Assembly (NCBI GenBank): GCA_937983405.1
Contig: CALJZN010000073.1
Location: 1-36,188, forward strand
Length of the DNA: 36,188 nt
Reading direction: 5' to 3'
From: an uncultured Paracoccaceae bacterium
GTDB taxonomy: Bacteria; Pseudomonadota; Alphaproteobacteria; Rhodobacterales; Rhodobacteraceae
Both the position numbers and the translations under genes were made by a program. Each line of letters opens with the position of its first letter. Position 1 is the stretch's first letter. The notes below the pieces were generated by a model. The model worked only from the letters and a program-made list of their open reading frames with translations. It searched no databases and had not been told where the DNA came from. Of the stretch, positions 20,439-28,645 are shown piece after piece.

Positions 20439-21017
20439 ATGATCCGCGCGCTCTACGACTGGACCCTCGCCCTGGCCCGCACGCGGCACGCCCTGTGGGC
20501 GCTGGCGGCGGTGGCGTTCGCCGAAAGCTCGGTGTTCCCGATCCCGCCCGATGTGCTGATGATCCCGATGATCCTCGCGCGCCCCGACCGCGCCTTCGCC
20601 ATCGCCGGTGTGGCGCTGGCGGCCTCGGTGCTGGGCGGGCTTGCGGGCTACGGCATCGGCTGGGGCCTGTTCGAGGCGCTGGGGCGCCCGGTGCTTGTGT
20701 TCTATGGCAAGGCCGAGGCAGCCGAGGCGTTCAACGCCCGCTTCCACGACTGGGGCGCCTGGGCGGTGCTGGTGGCGGGGGTCACGCCCTTCCCCTACAA
20801 GGTCATCACCATCATGTCGGGCTGGACGCGCCTCAGCCTGCCGGTGTTCGTGCTGGCCAGCGTCATTGCCCGCGGCCTGCGCTTCTTCCTGGTCGCGGCG
20901 CTGCTGTGGCGCTTCGGCCCCCCGGTCCGCGCCTTCATCGAGCGGCGGCTGCCGCTGCTGTTCACCCTGTTCGTCGCCCTGCTGTTGGGGGGCTTTGTTG
21001 CCCTGGGGCAGCTGTGA
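20439..21017 (+). CDS. YqaA/DedA-like (SNARE-associated) membrane protein
   Basis: 192 residues with about five hydrophobic segments. The blocks FAESSVFPIPPDVLMIPMIL (near residue 26), LGGLAGYGIGWGLFEALG, and FHDWGAWAVLVAGVTPFPYKV followed by ITIMSGWTRLSLP are those of the YqaA branch of the DedA/VTT superfamily. Relatives act in membrane lipid flipping or envelope homeostasis; the YqaA branch is uncharacterised as far as I know. The ATG at 20439 begins MIRALYDWTL, matching the family start; an in-frame ATG 39 bases earlier adds an Arg-rich leader and has no better ribosome site. It overlaps the dsbB start by four bases (GTGA). Confidence 0.88.
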   Translation: MIRALYDWTLALARTRHALWALAAVAFAESSVFPIPPDVLMIPMILARPDRAFAIAGVALAASVLGGLAGYGIGWGLFEALGRPVLVFYGKAEAAEAFNARFHDWGAWAVLVAGVTPFPYKVITIMSGWTRLSLPVFVLASVIARGLRFFLVAALLWRFGPPVRAFIERRLPLLFTLFVALLLGGFVALGQL

Positions 21018-21499
21018 CGCGCGCGACGCTCGCCCTTGCTGCCGCGGCCGGCTCGGCGGCGCTGCTGCTGGCCGCGCTGTGGTTCCAGCATATCGGCGGC
21101 CTTGCCCCCTGCCCGCTGTGCCTCTGGCAGCGCTGGCCGCACGGGGCGGCGGTGGCGGTGGGGGGGCTCGCCGCGCTGGCGGCGGCGGTCGCGGGGCGGG
21201 TGCCGGCGGTGCTGCCCCTGCTCGGCGCGGCGGCGGCCGCGGCCACGGCGGGGATCGGCGTCTACCACACCGGGGTCGAGCGCGGCTGGTGGTCCGGGCC
21301 CGGCAGCTGCGCCGCCCCCGGGCTCGGCGCGCTGACCCCGGAGCAGTTGCTCGACGCGATCCTCGCCGCCCCGGTGGTGCGCTGCACGGACGTGCCGTGG
21401 GAGCTTCTGGGGCTGTCCATGGCGGCGTGGAACGCGCTGGCCTCGGCCGGTCTGGCGCTGGTCTGGCTTGCCGCGGCAGCCTTGCCGCGCCGGGCCTGA
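21014..21499 (+). CDS. dsbB: Disulfide bond formation protein B
   Basis: 161 residues, four hydrophobic helices. The first periplasmic loop has the redox pair CPLCLWQRWPH (residues 35-38 for CPLC); the second cysteine pair is GSCAAPG and VVRCTDVPW in the second loop. This is the DsbB layout: it reoxidises DsbA in the periplasm and passes electrons to quinone. The GTG start overlaps the stop of the YqaA-like gene by four bases, so the two membrane proteins are translationally coupled. Downstream it converges with usg, 78 bp away. Confidence 0.93.
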   Translation: MTRATLALAAAAGSAALLLAALWFQHIGGLAPCPLCLWQRWPHGAAVAVGGLAALAAAVAGRVPAVLPLLGAAAAAATAGIGVYHTGVERGWWSGPGSCAAPGLGALTPEQLLDAILAAPVVRCTDVPWELLGLSMAAWNALASAGLALVWLAAAALPRRA

Positions 21500-21524
21500 C
21501 CGCGCCGCGGCCCCCGGGCCCGCT

Positions 21525-21594
21525 GCCGGCGGGGCCAGCGCGCCGGGTCCGTGCCGGCGGGGTCGCTGCGGGCGGGGTCAGTGCAGGCGGAACT
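21525..21594. repeat. Degenerate 15-bp repeat between dsbB and usg
   Basis: About four imperfect copies of TGCCGGCGGGGTCNN run from about 21525 to 21594; the clearest are at 21552-21566 and 21567-21581. The last copies form the 3' end of the usg coding sequence. There is no terminator here. Confidence 0.55.
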
Positions 21595-21847
21595 CGCCCA
21601 CCACATTCTGCCACTCGGCCGGGCCGATCAGCTTGCGATGGGTGAAGCGGACCGAATGCAGCGGACCCTCGATCTTCTCCTGCCAGAACTCGATGAACCT
21701 GAACAGCCGGGGATAGTCCGGCGCAAGGTCGTAGTCCTGCCAGACGAAGGTGTTGAGGACGTTGCGATAGTCGGGCATCCGGTAGAAGAACTCGGCGGTG
21801 GTCAGCCCGTATCCCTTCAGCATCAGGGCGGTTTCCTGGGCACGCAT
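21578..21847 (-). CDS. usg: Usg family protein
   Basis: 90 residues. Nearly the whole protein is the conserved Usg block: YGLTTAEFFYRMPDYRNVLN, TFVWQDYDLAPDYPRLFRFI, FWQEKIEGPLHSVRFTHRKL. The family is restricted mainly to alphaproteobacteria; it was named from a position near aspartate-semialdehyde dehydrogenase genes and has no established function. The ATG at 21847 has GAGG eight bases upstream. An in-frame ATG at 21889 would add 14 unconserved residues and has no clear ribosome site. It is divergent from gyrA. Confidence 0.85.
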   Translation of the reverse strand: MRAQETALMLKGYGLTTAEFFYRMPDYRNVLNTFVWQDYDLAPDYPRLFRFIEFWQEKIEGPLHSVRFTHRKLIGPAEWQNVVGEFRLH

Positions 21848-21975
21848 GGCTTGCCTCACGACAGTTTCTGTGACGCAAGAATGACACAAGCGCGTTTCCT
21901 TTCAATGAAAACAGTGTGTTGTCACTTTCGCGCGAGCGCTGCCAGCGCTTTCGCCGCCGCGAGCCGCGGGCGGCA

Positions 21976-22005
21976 TTGCACCCCGTATCCGGTGTGGTCT
22001 ATAAG
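21976..22005 (+). promoter_or_regulatory. Promoter of gyrA
   Basis: TTGCAC (21976-21981), 18 bases, TATAAG (22000-22005). It is the best sigma70 match on the plus strand of the window and sits in an A/T-richer patch. Transcription would start near 22012, about 37 bases before the gyrA GTG. Confidence 0.7.
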
Positions 22006-22048
22006 CGAAATCAACAACATCCAGACCGCCCGGGGGGCATGAGACGTC

Positions 22049-24775
22049 GTGAGCGACAGGCCGGAACCGACTGAAACGACAGGCGAAACGCCCAAGGTCC
22101 GGGCAGCGGGCGAACTGCATCCCGTCTCGATCGCCGACGAGATGAAGTCGGCCTACCTCGATTATGCGATGAGCGTGATCGTGGCCCGGGCGATCCCTGA
22201 CCTGCGCGACGGGCTCAAGCCCGTCCATCGCCGCATCCTCTATGCCATGAACGAGGTCGGCAACAGCCACGACAAGCCCTATCGGAAATCCTCGCGCCCG
22301 GTCTCGGACACGATGGGCAAGTATCACCCTCACGGCGACGCGGCGATCTACGACGCGCTGGTGCGGATGGCGCAACCCTTCTCGATGTCGCTGCCGCTGC
22401 TCGACGGGCAGGGCAACTTCGGCTCGCTCGACGGCGACCCGCCGGCGGCGTTCCGCTATACCGAGGTGCGCATGGCGAGGGCGGCGACCTATCTTCTGGC
22501 CGACATCGACAAGGAGACGGTGGACTTCCAGCCCAACTACGACGGCAAGGACCGCGAGCCCGTGGTCCTGCCGGCGCGGTTTCCCAACATGCTGGTCAAC
22601 GGCGCCGAGGGCATCGCCGTGGGCATGGCCACCCGGATCCCGCCGCACAACCTGGGCGAGGTGATCGACGCCACGCTGGCGCTGATCGAGACGCCCGAGC
22701 TTTCGACCGAGGCGCTGATGGAGCATGTGCCCGGCCCCGATTTCCCGACCGGCGCGCTCATCCTCGGCCGCGCGGGCATCCGGCGCGCCTATCTCGAGGG
22801 GCGCGGCAGCATCCTGATCCGCGCCCGAACCCATGTCGAGGAACTGCGCCGCGACCGTTTTGCCATCGTGGTGGACGAGATCCCCTATCAGGTGAACAAG
22901 GCCAAGATGGTCGAGGCCATCGCCGAGGCCGCGCGCGAGAAGCGGATCGAGGGCATCGCCCATGTCGCCGACGAAAGCGACCGCGTGGGCGTGCGCGTGG
23001 TGATCGAGCTGAAGCGCGACGCGACGCCGGACGTGGTGCTGAACCAGCTCTTCCGCTTCACGCCGATGCAGGTGAGCTTCGGCGCCAACATGCTGGCGCT
23101 GAACGGCGGCCGGCCCGAGCAGCTGACGCTGCGCGATTTCCTGACGCATTTCATCGCCTTCCGCGAAGAGGTCGTGACGCGGCGCACGGCGCACGAGCTG
23201 CGCAAGGCGCGCGAGCGGGCGCATGTGCTCTGCGGCCTCGCGGTGGCGGTGTCGAACGTGGACGAGGTGGTGGCGACGATCCGCGCCTCGGCCGATCCCG
23301 CCGAGGCGCGCGCGCGGCTGATGACGCGGGCCTGGCCGGCCGAGGACATCGCCCCCTACATCCGCCTCGTGGACGACCCCAGCCATACCGTGAATCCGGA
23401 CGGCACCTACAACCTCTCCGAGACCCAGGCGCGCGCCATCCTCGATCTGCGGCTGCAGCGCCTGACCGCGCTCGGGGTGCGCGAGGTCACCGACGAGCTG
23501 GCCGAGCTGGCCGGCCGGATCACCGACTACCTCGACATCCTGCGCTCGCGCGCGCGGATCATGGGCATCATCGCCGACGAGCTGCGCGAAGTGAGGGCGG
23601 CCTTTGCCGTGCCCCGCCGCACCGAGATCGCCGACTGGGAGGGCGACCTCGAGGACGAGGACCTGATCGAGCGCGAGGACATGGTCGTGACGGTCACCGC
23701 CGGCGGCTATGTCAAGCGCACCCCGCTGGCCGAGTTCCGCGCCCAGCGCCGCGGCGGCAAGGGCCTGGCGTCGATGGCGACCAAGGAGGACGACGTGGTG
23801 ACGACGCTGTTCGTCGCCAACACCCACACCCAGCTTCTGGTGTTCACCACCGACGGGATGGCCTACAAGCTCAAATGCTGGCGCCTGCCGCTGGCGGGCC
23901 GCAACGCCCGCGGCAAGGCCATCGTCAACGTCCTGCCCATCGCGGCGGGCGTCTCGGTTGCCGCGATCATGCCGGTCGAGGTGCCCGAGGCCGAATGGGA
24001 GGCCCTGCAGATCGTCTTTGCCACCTCGGACGGGGACGTGCGGCGCAACGCGCTGTCGGACTTCACCAACGTGATGCGCAACGGCAAGATCGCGATGAAG
24101 CTGCCCGACGGCGTGAGCCTGGTGAACGCGCGCATCTGCGCGCCCGAGGACGACATCCTGCTTGTCACCGCGCTCGGCCGGGCGATGCGCTTCCAGTCCA
24201 CCGACGTGCGCATCTTCAAGGGCCGCGACTCGACCGGGGTGCGCGGCATCCGCCTGGCCGAGGGCGACCGGGTCGTGAGCATGGCGGTCATCCGCCACTT
24301 CGAGGCGACGCCCGAGGAGCGCGCGGCCTATCTGCGGATGCGCCGAGCGGTCGAGGGGATGGCCGACGAGGCCGCCGAGGCCGACGACGAGGAAGAGGCG
24401 GTGGAGGCCGGCCAGCTTTCGCCCGAGCGCTACGCCGCGATGTCGGCGGCCGAGGAGCTGCTGCTGACCGTCACCGAGCGCGGGACGGGCAAGCTGTCGT
24501 CGAGCCACGACTACCCGGTGAAGGGGCGCGGCGGCCAGGGGGTCGTGGCGATCGACCGCGGCCTGCGCGGCGGGCGCGTGGTGGCCTGCTTTCCGGTCGA
24601 GGTCGGCGACCAGATCATGCTGGCCACCTCCACCGGCCGGTCGATCCGCGTGCCGGTCGCGGGCATCTCGTTCCGCTCGCGCTCGGCCGGGGGGGTCAAG
24701 CTGCTGGCGACCGCGAACGGGGAAGAGGTCGTCTCGGTCGCCCGGATCGAGGACCAGGGGGACGACGAGGCATGA
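22049..24775 (+). CDS. gyrA: DNA gyrase subunit A
   Basis: 908 residues. The N-terminal breakage-reunion domain has [20 protein letters not shown] and the quinolone-pocket segment [17 protein letters not shown], with the catalytic tyrosine at Tyr137 in [10 protein letters not shown]. The C-terminal propeller has the GyrA box QRRGGKG at 566-572, which separates gyrase from topoisomerase IV. With GyrB it introduces negative supercoils. E. coli position Ser83 corresponds to Ala98 here, a natural variant; Asp87 is kept. The start is a GTG, because the nearby ATG at 22039 is out of frame. It leads a run of four overlapping genes (gyrA, small unknown gene, trmFO, gluQ), its stop overlapping the next ATG. 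Confidence 0.97.
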   Translation: MSDRPEPTETTGETPKVRAAGELHPVSIADEMKSAYLDYAMSVIVARAIPDLRDGLKPVHRRILYAMNEVGNSHDKPYRKSSRPVSDTMGKYHPHGDAAIYDALVRMAQPFSMSLPLLDGQGNFGSLDGDPPAAFRYTEVRMARAATYLLADIDKETVDFQPNYDGKDREPVVLPARFPNMLVNGAEGIAVGMATRIPPHNLGEVIDATLALIETPELSTEALMEHVPGPDFPTGALILGRAGIRRAYLEGRGSILIRARTHVEELRRDRFAIVVDEIPYQVNKAKMVEAIAEAAREKRIEGIAHVADESDRVGVRVVIELKRDATPDVVLNQLFRFTPMQVSFGANMLALNGGRPEQLTLRDFLTHFIAFREEVVTRRTAHELRKARERAHVLCGLAVAVSNVDEVVATIRASADPAEARARLMTRAWPAEDIAPYIRLVDDPSHTVNPDGTYNLSETQARAILDLRLQRLTALGVREVTDELAELAGRITDYLDILRSRARIMGIIADELREVRAAFAVPRRTEIADWEGDLEDEDLIEREDMVVTVTAGGYVKRTPLAEFRAQRRGGKGLASMATKEDDVVTTLFVANTHTQLLVFTTDGMAYKLKCWRLPLAGRNARGKAIVNVLPIAAGVSVAAIMPVEVPEAEWEALQIVFATSDGDVRRNALSDFTNVMRNGKIAMKLPDGVSLVNARICAPEDDILLVTALGRAMRFQSTDVRIFKGRDSTGVRGIRLAEGDRVVSMAVIRHFEATPEERAAYLRMRRAVEGMADEAAEADDEEEAVEAGQLSPERYAAMSAAEELLLTVTERGTGKLSSSHDYPVKGRGGQGVVAIDRGLRGGRVVACFPVEVGDQIMLATSTGRSIRVPVAGISFRSRSAGGVKLLATANGEEVVSVARIEDQGDDEA

Positions 24776-25122
24776 GCCTGCCCGGCCTCGACGCGGCGCT
24801 CGCCCGGCTCGCCGTCGAGGGGCGCACGACCACCTACGGCGCCCTCGCCGCCGCGCTCGGGCTGGGCGGCCCGGGGCGCATCGCCCGGCTGACCGCGGCA
24901 CTGGAGGAAACGATGGCGCAGGACGCGGCGGCGCGCCGGCCGTTCCGGGCCGCGCTGGTGGCGGGGCGGCTGTCGGGCGGGCTGCCGGCGGCGGGGTTCT
25001 TCGCCGCCGCCGCGCGCCTCGGCCGTCCCGCGGCCGACCCCGCGGCCTTCGTCGCGGCCGAACGCGCGGCGCTTGCGGGGGCTTTCCAGCCGCCCGCTTC
25101 CGGGCTGGAGCTGCAGCCATGA
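24772..25122 (+). CDS. Small conserved-looking protein between gyrA and trmFO, unrecognised
   Basis: 116 residues, no family I can name with confidence. It opens [18 protein letters not shown], then [30 protein letters not shown] and [18 protein letters not shown]. The [11 protein letters not shown] stretch recalls the start of the winged-helix DNA-binding part of O6-alkylguanine alkyltransferases (MGMT/ATL), but the Pro-Cys-His-Arg motif is absent, so this is only a resemblance of fold. No signal peptide or membrane segment. It is locked between its neighbours by four-base ATGA overlaps on both sides (24772-24775, 25119-25122), so it must be translated with gyrA and trmFO. Confidence 0.65.
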   Translation: MSLPGLDAALARLAVEGRTTTYGALAAALGLGGPGRIARLTAALEETMAQDAAARRPFRAALVAGRLSGGLPAAGFFAAAARLGRPAADPAAFVAAERAALAGAFQPPASGLELQP

Positions 25123-26468
25123 GCGAGGCGCTGCACATCGTCGGCGGCGGCATGGCGGGGGCCGAGGCGGCCTTTCAGGCCGCGGAGGCGGGGGTGGACG
25201 TCATCCTGCACGAGATGCGCCCCAAGGTCGGCACCTTCGCCCACCGCACCGGCAAGCTGGCCGAGATGGTCTGCTCGAACTCGTTCCGCTCGGACGACGA
25301 TGCGCGCAATGCCGTGGGCCTGCTGCATTGGGAGATGCGGGCGGCGGGCGGGCTCATCATGGCCATGGCCGATGCCCATGCCCTGCCCGCCGGCGGCGCG
25401 CTGGCGGTGGACCGAGAGCCTTTCTCGGCGGCCGTGACCGCGCGCATCCGCGCGCATCCGCGGATCACGCTGGTGCAGGCCGAGGTCACGGTCCTGCCCG
25501 ACCGCGGCCACTGGATCTTCGCCACCGGCCCGCTGACCTCGCCCGCGCTGGCCGCGGCGATCCGCGCCGAGACCGGAGAGGAGGCGCTCGCCTTCTTCGA
25601 CGCCATCGCCCCGATCGTGCATGCCGAGTCCATCGACATGTCGGTGGCCTGGCGCCAGTCGCGCTACGACAAGGGCGCAACCGAGGACGACCGCACCGCC
25701 TACATCAATTGTCCCCTCGACCGCGCGCAGTACGAGGCCTTCGTCGATGCCCTGCTCGCCGCCGAAAAGACCCCGTTCCGCGAGGGCGAGACGGCGGGCT
25801 ACTTCGAGGGCTGCCTGCCGGTCGAGGTGATGGCAGAGCGCGGACGCGACACGCTGCGCTTCGGACCGATGAAGCCGGTGGGCCTGACCAACCCGCACCG
25901 GGCCGAGAAGCCCTATGCCGTGGTGCAGCTGCGGCGCGACAACGCGCTGGGGACGCTCTACAACATGGTGGGCTTCCAGACCAAGATGAAGCACGGTGCG
26001 CAGGCCCGCGTCTTCCGGATGATTCCCGGCCTCGAACAGGCGGCGTTCGCGCGCCTGGGCGGCATCCACCGCAACACCTTCCTGAACGCGCCGCGGCTGC
26101 TCGACGGGCAGATGCGGCTGAAGCGCCGGCCCAACATCCGCTTCGCCGGGCAGATCACGGGCGTCGAGGGCTATGTGGAAAGCGCCGCGATGGGGCTGCT
26201 GGCGGGCCGGCTGGCGGCGGCCGAGCTGCAGGGCCGAACGCTGGCCCCACCCCCGCCCGAGACGGCGATGGGCGCGCTTCTGGCCCATATCACCGGCGGG
26301 GCCGAGGCCGCGACCTTCCAGCCCATGAACGTCAACTTCGGCCTCTTCCCCCCGGTCGAGGCACGGGGCGGGCGGCGCGGCCGGGCCGACCGCTACCTCG
26401 CCTATACCGAGCGCGCCAAGGCGGCCTTCCGCGCCTGGCTCGGCCAGGCGGCGCGGGATGCCGCCTGA
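25119..26468 (+). CDS. trmFO: Methylenetetrahydrofolate-tRNA-(uracil-5-)-methyltransferase
   Basis: 449 residues, family length. The N-terminal FAD-binding loop is [20 protein letters not shown], followed by [20 protein letters not shown] and the conserved CSNSFRSDD. Later blocks include [29 protein letters not shown], and [11 protein letters not shown]-like sequence ([14 protein letters not shown]). It makes ribothymidine at position 54 of tRNA using methylene-THF and FADH2. It is the GidA-like short paralogue, not MnmG, judged from length and the [10 protein letters not shown] motif. It overlaps the gene before by four bases and gluQ by eleven. Confidence 0.95.
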   Translation: MSEALHIVGGGMAGAEAAFQAAEAGVDVILHEMRPKVGTFAHRTGKLAEMVCSNSFRSDDDARNAVGLLHWEMRAAGGLIMAMADAHALPAGGALAVDREPFSAAVTARIRAHPRITLVQAEVTVLPDRGHWIFATGPLTSPALAAAIRAETGEEALAFFDAIAPIVHAESIDMSVAWRQSRYDKGATEDDRTAYINCPLDRAQYEAFVDALLAAEKTPFREGETAGYFEGCLPVEVMAERGRDTLRFGPMKPVGLTNPHRAEKPYAVVQLRRDNALGTLYNMVGFQTKMKHGAQARVFRMIPGLEQAAFARLGGIHRNTFLNAPRLLDGQMRLKRRPNIRFAGQITGVEGYVESAAMGLLAGRLAAAELQGRTLAPPPPETAMGALLAHITGGAEAATFQPMNVNFGLFPPVEARGGRRGRADRYLAYTERAKAAFRAWLGQAARDAA

Positions 26469-27327
26469 GGGCTATGTCACGCGCTTCGCCCCCTCGCCCA
26501 CGGGGCCCTTGCATCTGGGCCATGCCTTCTCGGCGCTGACGGCCTTCGCGCGCGCCCGCGCGGCCGGCGGCACCTTTCTGCTGCGGATCGAGGACATCGA
26601 CCGCGGCCGCTGTCGGCCCGCATGGGAAGCGGCGCTCAAGGACGATCTGCGCTGGCTGGGGCTTTCCTGGCCCGAACCGGTGCTGCGCCAGTCCGGGCGG
26701 CTGCCCGCCTACCGCGCCGCGCTCGACCGGCTGGCGGCGATGGGGCTGCTCTATCCCTGCCGCTGCACGCGGGGCGACATCCGCGCCGCGCTGTCGGCCC
26801 CGCAGGAGGGCGCCGAGGGCCCCGACGGGCCGCCCTATCCCGGCACCTGCCGCGGCCGGCCGATGGCCGAGGCCGGCGCGACCGACGCGCTCCGGCTCGA
26901 CATCGCGCAGGCGGCGGCGCTGACCGGGCCGCTGACCTATCTCGAGACGGGGGGCGAGGACGGGCCGCCGGGCCCGCGGTGCGAGGCTCCGGCGGCGCTG
27001 GCCGCGCGGGCGGGCGACGTGGTGCTGGCGCGGCGCGATCTCGGCACGTCCTATCATCTGGCGGTGGTGGTGGACGACGCGGCGCAGGGCGTGACCGAGG
27101 TGGTCCGCGGCGCCGACCTGATCGGCGCGACCATGCTGCATGTCCTGCTTCAGAAACTGCTCCAGCTTCGGACGCCGAGTTACCATCACCACAGGCTGAT
27201 CCGCGATGCGGCCGGCAGGCGGCTCGCCAAGCGCGACGACGCCCGCGCCCTTGCCCGCTACCGCGCCGAGGGGGCGCGCCCCGCCGACATCGCGGCCATG
27301 GTCGGCCTCAGGCCTCCGGCTGCATGA
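26458..27327 (+). CDS. gluQ: Glutamyl-Q tRNA(Asp) synthetase
   Basis: 289 residues: a truncated class I glutamyl-tRNA synthetase paralogue without anticodon-binding domain. [20 protein letters not shown] carries the HIGH-like motif; [11 protein letters not shown] follows. Zinc-ligand-like cysteines lie in [10 protein letters not shown] and the PYPGTCRGR segment. The KMSKS equivalent is RLAKRDDA. It charges queuosine-34 of tRNA-Asp with glutamate. It begins inside the last codons of trmFO (11-base overlap), so translation is coupled; both act on tRNA. Its last 20 bases overlap the convergent hisI gene in antisense. Confidence 0.93.
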   Translation: MPPEGYVTRFAPSPTGPLHLGHAFSALTAFARARAAGGTFLLRIEDIDRGRCRPAWEAALKDDLRWLGLSWPEPVLRQSGRLPAYRAALDRLAAMGLLYPCRCTRGDIRAALSAPQEGAEGPDGPPYPGTCRGRPMAEAGATDALRLDIAQAAALTGPLTYLETGGEDGPPGPRCEAPAALAARAGDVVLARRDLGTSYHLAVVVDDAAQGVTEVVRGADLIGATMLHVLLQKLLQLRTPSYHHHRLIRDAAGRRLAKRDDARALARYRAEGARPADIAAMVGLRPPAA

Positions 27328-27667
27328 GCTCGACTTCGGCGCCGTCGCGCAGGGCGGTGTAGAAGCACGAGCGTCGGCCGGTGTGGCAGGCCGGCCCCTC
27401 CTGCCGGACGAGGACGAGCAGGCAGTCCCGGTCGCAATCCAGACGCAGATCGACCAGGCGCTGGCGGTGGCCGCTGGTCGCACCCTTGACCCAGAAGGCC
27501 CCGCGCGAGCGCGACCAGTAGGTGACATCGCCCGTGGCCAGCGTCCGCGCCACCGCCTCGGCGTTCATCCAGGCCAGCATCAGGACCTCGCCCGAGGCGG
27601 CATCCTGCGCCACGGCGGGGATGAGCCCCTGCGCATCGTAGACGAGCGTCGCGGGATCGAAGGGCAT
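27308..27667 (-). CDS. hisI: Phosphoribosyl-AMP cyclohydrolase
   Basis: 119 residues, a stand-alone HisI without HisE fusion. The family core is complete: AWMNAEAVARTLATGDVTYW, SRSRGAFWVKGATSGH, DLRLDCDRDCLLVLVRQEGP and ACHTGRRSCFY, with the Asp and Cys residues that bind Mg and Zn. It opens the purine ring of phosphoribosyl-AMP, the third step of histidine synthesis. An ATG six codons upstream is possible, but the ATG at 27667 has AAAGGA at a good distance. No other his genes are nearby. It is divergent from the NifU-like gene, with 69 bp between them. Confidence 0.95.
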   Translation of the reverse strand: MPFDPATLVYDAQGLIPAVAQDAASGEVLMLAWMNAEAVARTLATGDVTYWSRSRGAFWVKGATSGHRQRLVDLRLDCDRDCLLVLVRQEGPACHTGRRSCFYTALRDGAEVELMQPEA

Positions 27668-27679
27668 CGGCGGCGTCCT

Positions 27680-27707
27680 TTGCATTCCGGGCAGCGGGCG
27701 TTATCTA
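27680..27707 (+). promoter_or_regulatory. Predicted promoter of the NifU-like gene
   Basis: TTGCAT (27680-27685), 16 bases, TATCTA (27702-27707). Transcription would begin near 27714, about 23 bases before the ATG. Confidence 0.45.
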
Positions 27708-27736
27708 TCGCGTGACGCCGCGCCGGGGGAAGGCCC

Positions 27737-28189
27737 ATGTCCGCAGAAACCGACATGATCAAGCTCTATTCCGGGCGCATCCTGGCGCTGGCGGCCGACA
27801 TCCCCCACCACGGCCGGCTCGCCAACCCCATGGCCACCGCGCGCCGCCGCTCGCCGCTCTGCGGCTCCACCGTGACGGTGGACCTCGACGTGGAGGGCGG
27901 GCGGATCACCCGCTTTGCCCAGGACGTGAAGGCCTGTGCGCTGGGTCAGGCGGCGGCGGCGGTGGCGGGTGCCGTGGCGCTGGGCCGGACGCGGGCCGAG
28001 GTCGAGCGGGCGCTGGGCGAGCTGCGCGCGATGCTCAAAGACGGCGGGCCCGCGCCCGCGGCCCCCTACCAGGGGCTCGAGGTGCTCGTGCCGGCGCGGG
28101 ATTATCGCAACCGCCACGCCTCCATCCTGCTGGCGCTCGAGGCGACCGCCGAGGCGATGGCGGCCGCCGAGGCCCGCGCCGCGGGCTGA
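27737..28189 (+). CDS. NifU/SufU-like iron-sulfur cluster scaffold protein
   Basis: 150 residues. It opens with a helix, then NPMATARRRSPLCGSTVTVDL with the first cluster cysteine, then FAQDVKACALGQAAAAVAGA with the second. The third cysteine of IscU/NifU scaffolds is replaced: the equivalent stretch is YRNRHASILLALEA, with His. I recall the RHxS form in alphaproteobacterial relatives linked to the SUF pathway, so it may be a family trait rather than a defect. Likely a cytosolic Fe-S scaffold or carrier. It is monocistronic by layout, divergent from hisI, and ends where a GC-rich spacer leads to the convergent terminator at 28279-28323. Confidence 0.8.
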   Translation: MSAETDMIKLYSGRILALAADIPHHGRLANPMATARRRSPLCGSTVTVDLDVEGGRITRFAQDVKACALGQAAAAVAGAVALGRTRAEVERALGELRAMLKDGGPAPAAPYQGLEVLVPARDYRNRHASILLALEATAEAMAAAEARAAG

Positions 28190-28278
28190 GCGGGCGGCGG
28201 GCCGGCCGCGCCGCGGGCCGGCCGGGCCGCACGCCGACGGGGCGGCCCCCGCGCGGCGCGCGCCCGAGGCGAACCGGC

Positions 28279-28323
28279 AAAAAAAAGACCGCCGCAGTCC
28301 CCTTGGGATCGGGACTGCGGCGG
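28279..28323 (-). terminator. Rho-independent terminator
   Basis: On the minus strand CCGCCGCAGTCCC (28323-28311) and GGGACTGCGGCGG (28301-28289) form a perfect 13-bp stem with a 9-base loop, followed by TC and eight T (28286-28279). It is the only classical hairpin plus poly-T terminator I found in the window. It ends the transcript carrying the 40-codon gene at 28434-28556, about 110 bases after its stop. Confidence 0.93.
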
Positions 28324-28433
28324 CAAGGTGCGGGTCCGGGGGCACCGGGACAACCCCCTCCGGGACAGGCAGACCGAAGGGGGCAGGAGCGCCGACAGGG
28401 GCGCACGGCCGGAACGGACCGCAGGCAAACCTT

Positions 28434-28556
28434 TCAGACCAGCGCGGGCAGATGCAGCCCGACAAGCAACAGCACGATCAGCGCGGCCACCCCGACGCAA
28501 TCCTCGGCGAGCGTGGGGGCAGTGCGGGCCAGCAGGGCCTTGAGCGAGTCATCCAT
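28434..28556 (-). CDS. 40-residue hydrophobic membrane peptide
   Basis: A 41-codon frame. The product begins MDDSLKALLARTAPTLAEDC and ends VGVAALIVLLLVGLHLPALV: a short amphipathic N-terminus with an acidic start, then one transmembrane helix of about 18 residues. AAGG lies eight bases before the ATG. Ninety-odd bases separate it from the recG stop, and that gap is unusually A/T-rich, while a strong terminator lies downstream, so it looks like a deliberate gene and not a chance frame. It may be cotranscribed with ligA-recG or have its own promoter. Function unknown; possibilities include a small membrane regulator or a type I-toxin-like peptide. No homologue is recognised by eye. Confidence 0.65.
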   Translation of the reverse strand: MDDSLKALLARTAPTLAEDCVGVAALIVLLLVGLHLPALV

Positions 28557-28574
28557 CGGGGCACCTTCAGCTGC

Positions 28575-28640
28575 GTTGCTCGTCTGTTCTCATATGGCGC
28601 GCGATCCGTCAATACGAAAAGAGAACAAACAGGAACAAAC
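28575..28640. promoter_or_regulatory. A/T-rich regulatory stretch before the 40-codon gene
   Basis: GAACAAAC occurs twice, exactly 10 bp apart (28623-28630 and 28633-28640). GTTG-N7-GTTC lies at 28575-28589, one base off the alphaproteobacterial LexA box GTTC-N7-GTTC. The paired repeat has spacing 6, not 7, so neither is a perfect SOS box. I could not fix a -35/-10 pair with confidence. Confidence 0.45.
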
Positions 28641-28645
28641 CGGCA

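Noticed and set aside
21902-25153. 1083-codon open frame antisense to gyrA
   Set aside because: It mirrors gyrA codon bias. The His/Asp/Arg-rich product has no recognisable domain, and gyrA is certain.
28621-28640. Perfect LexA/SOS box
   Set aside because: GAAC-N6-GAAC has a spacer one base short of the GAAC-N7-GAAC consensus, so I report it only as a near miss.
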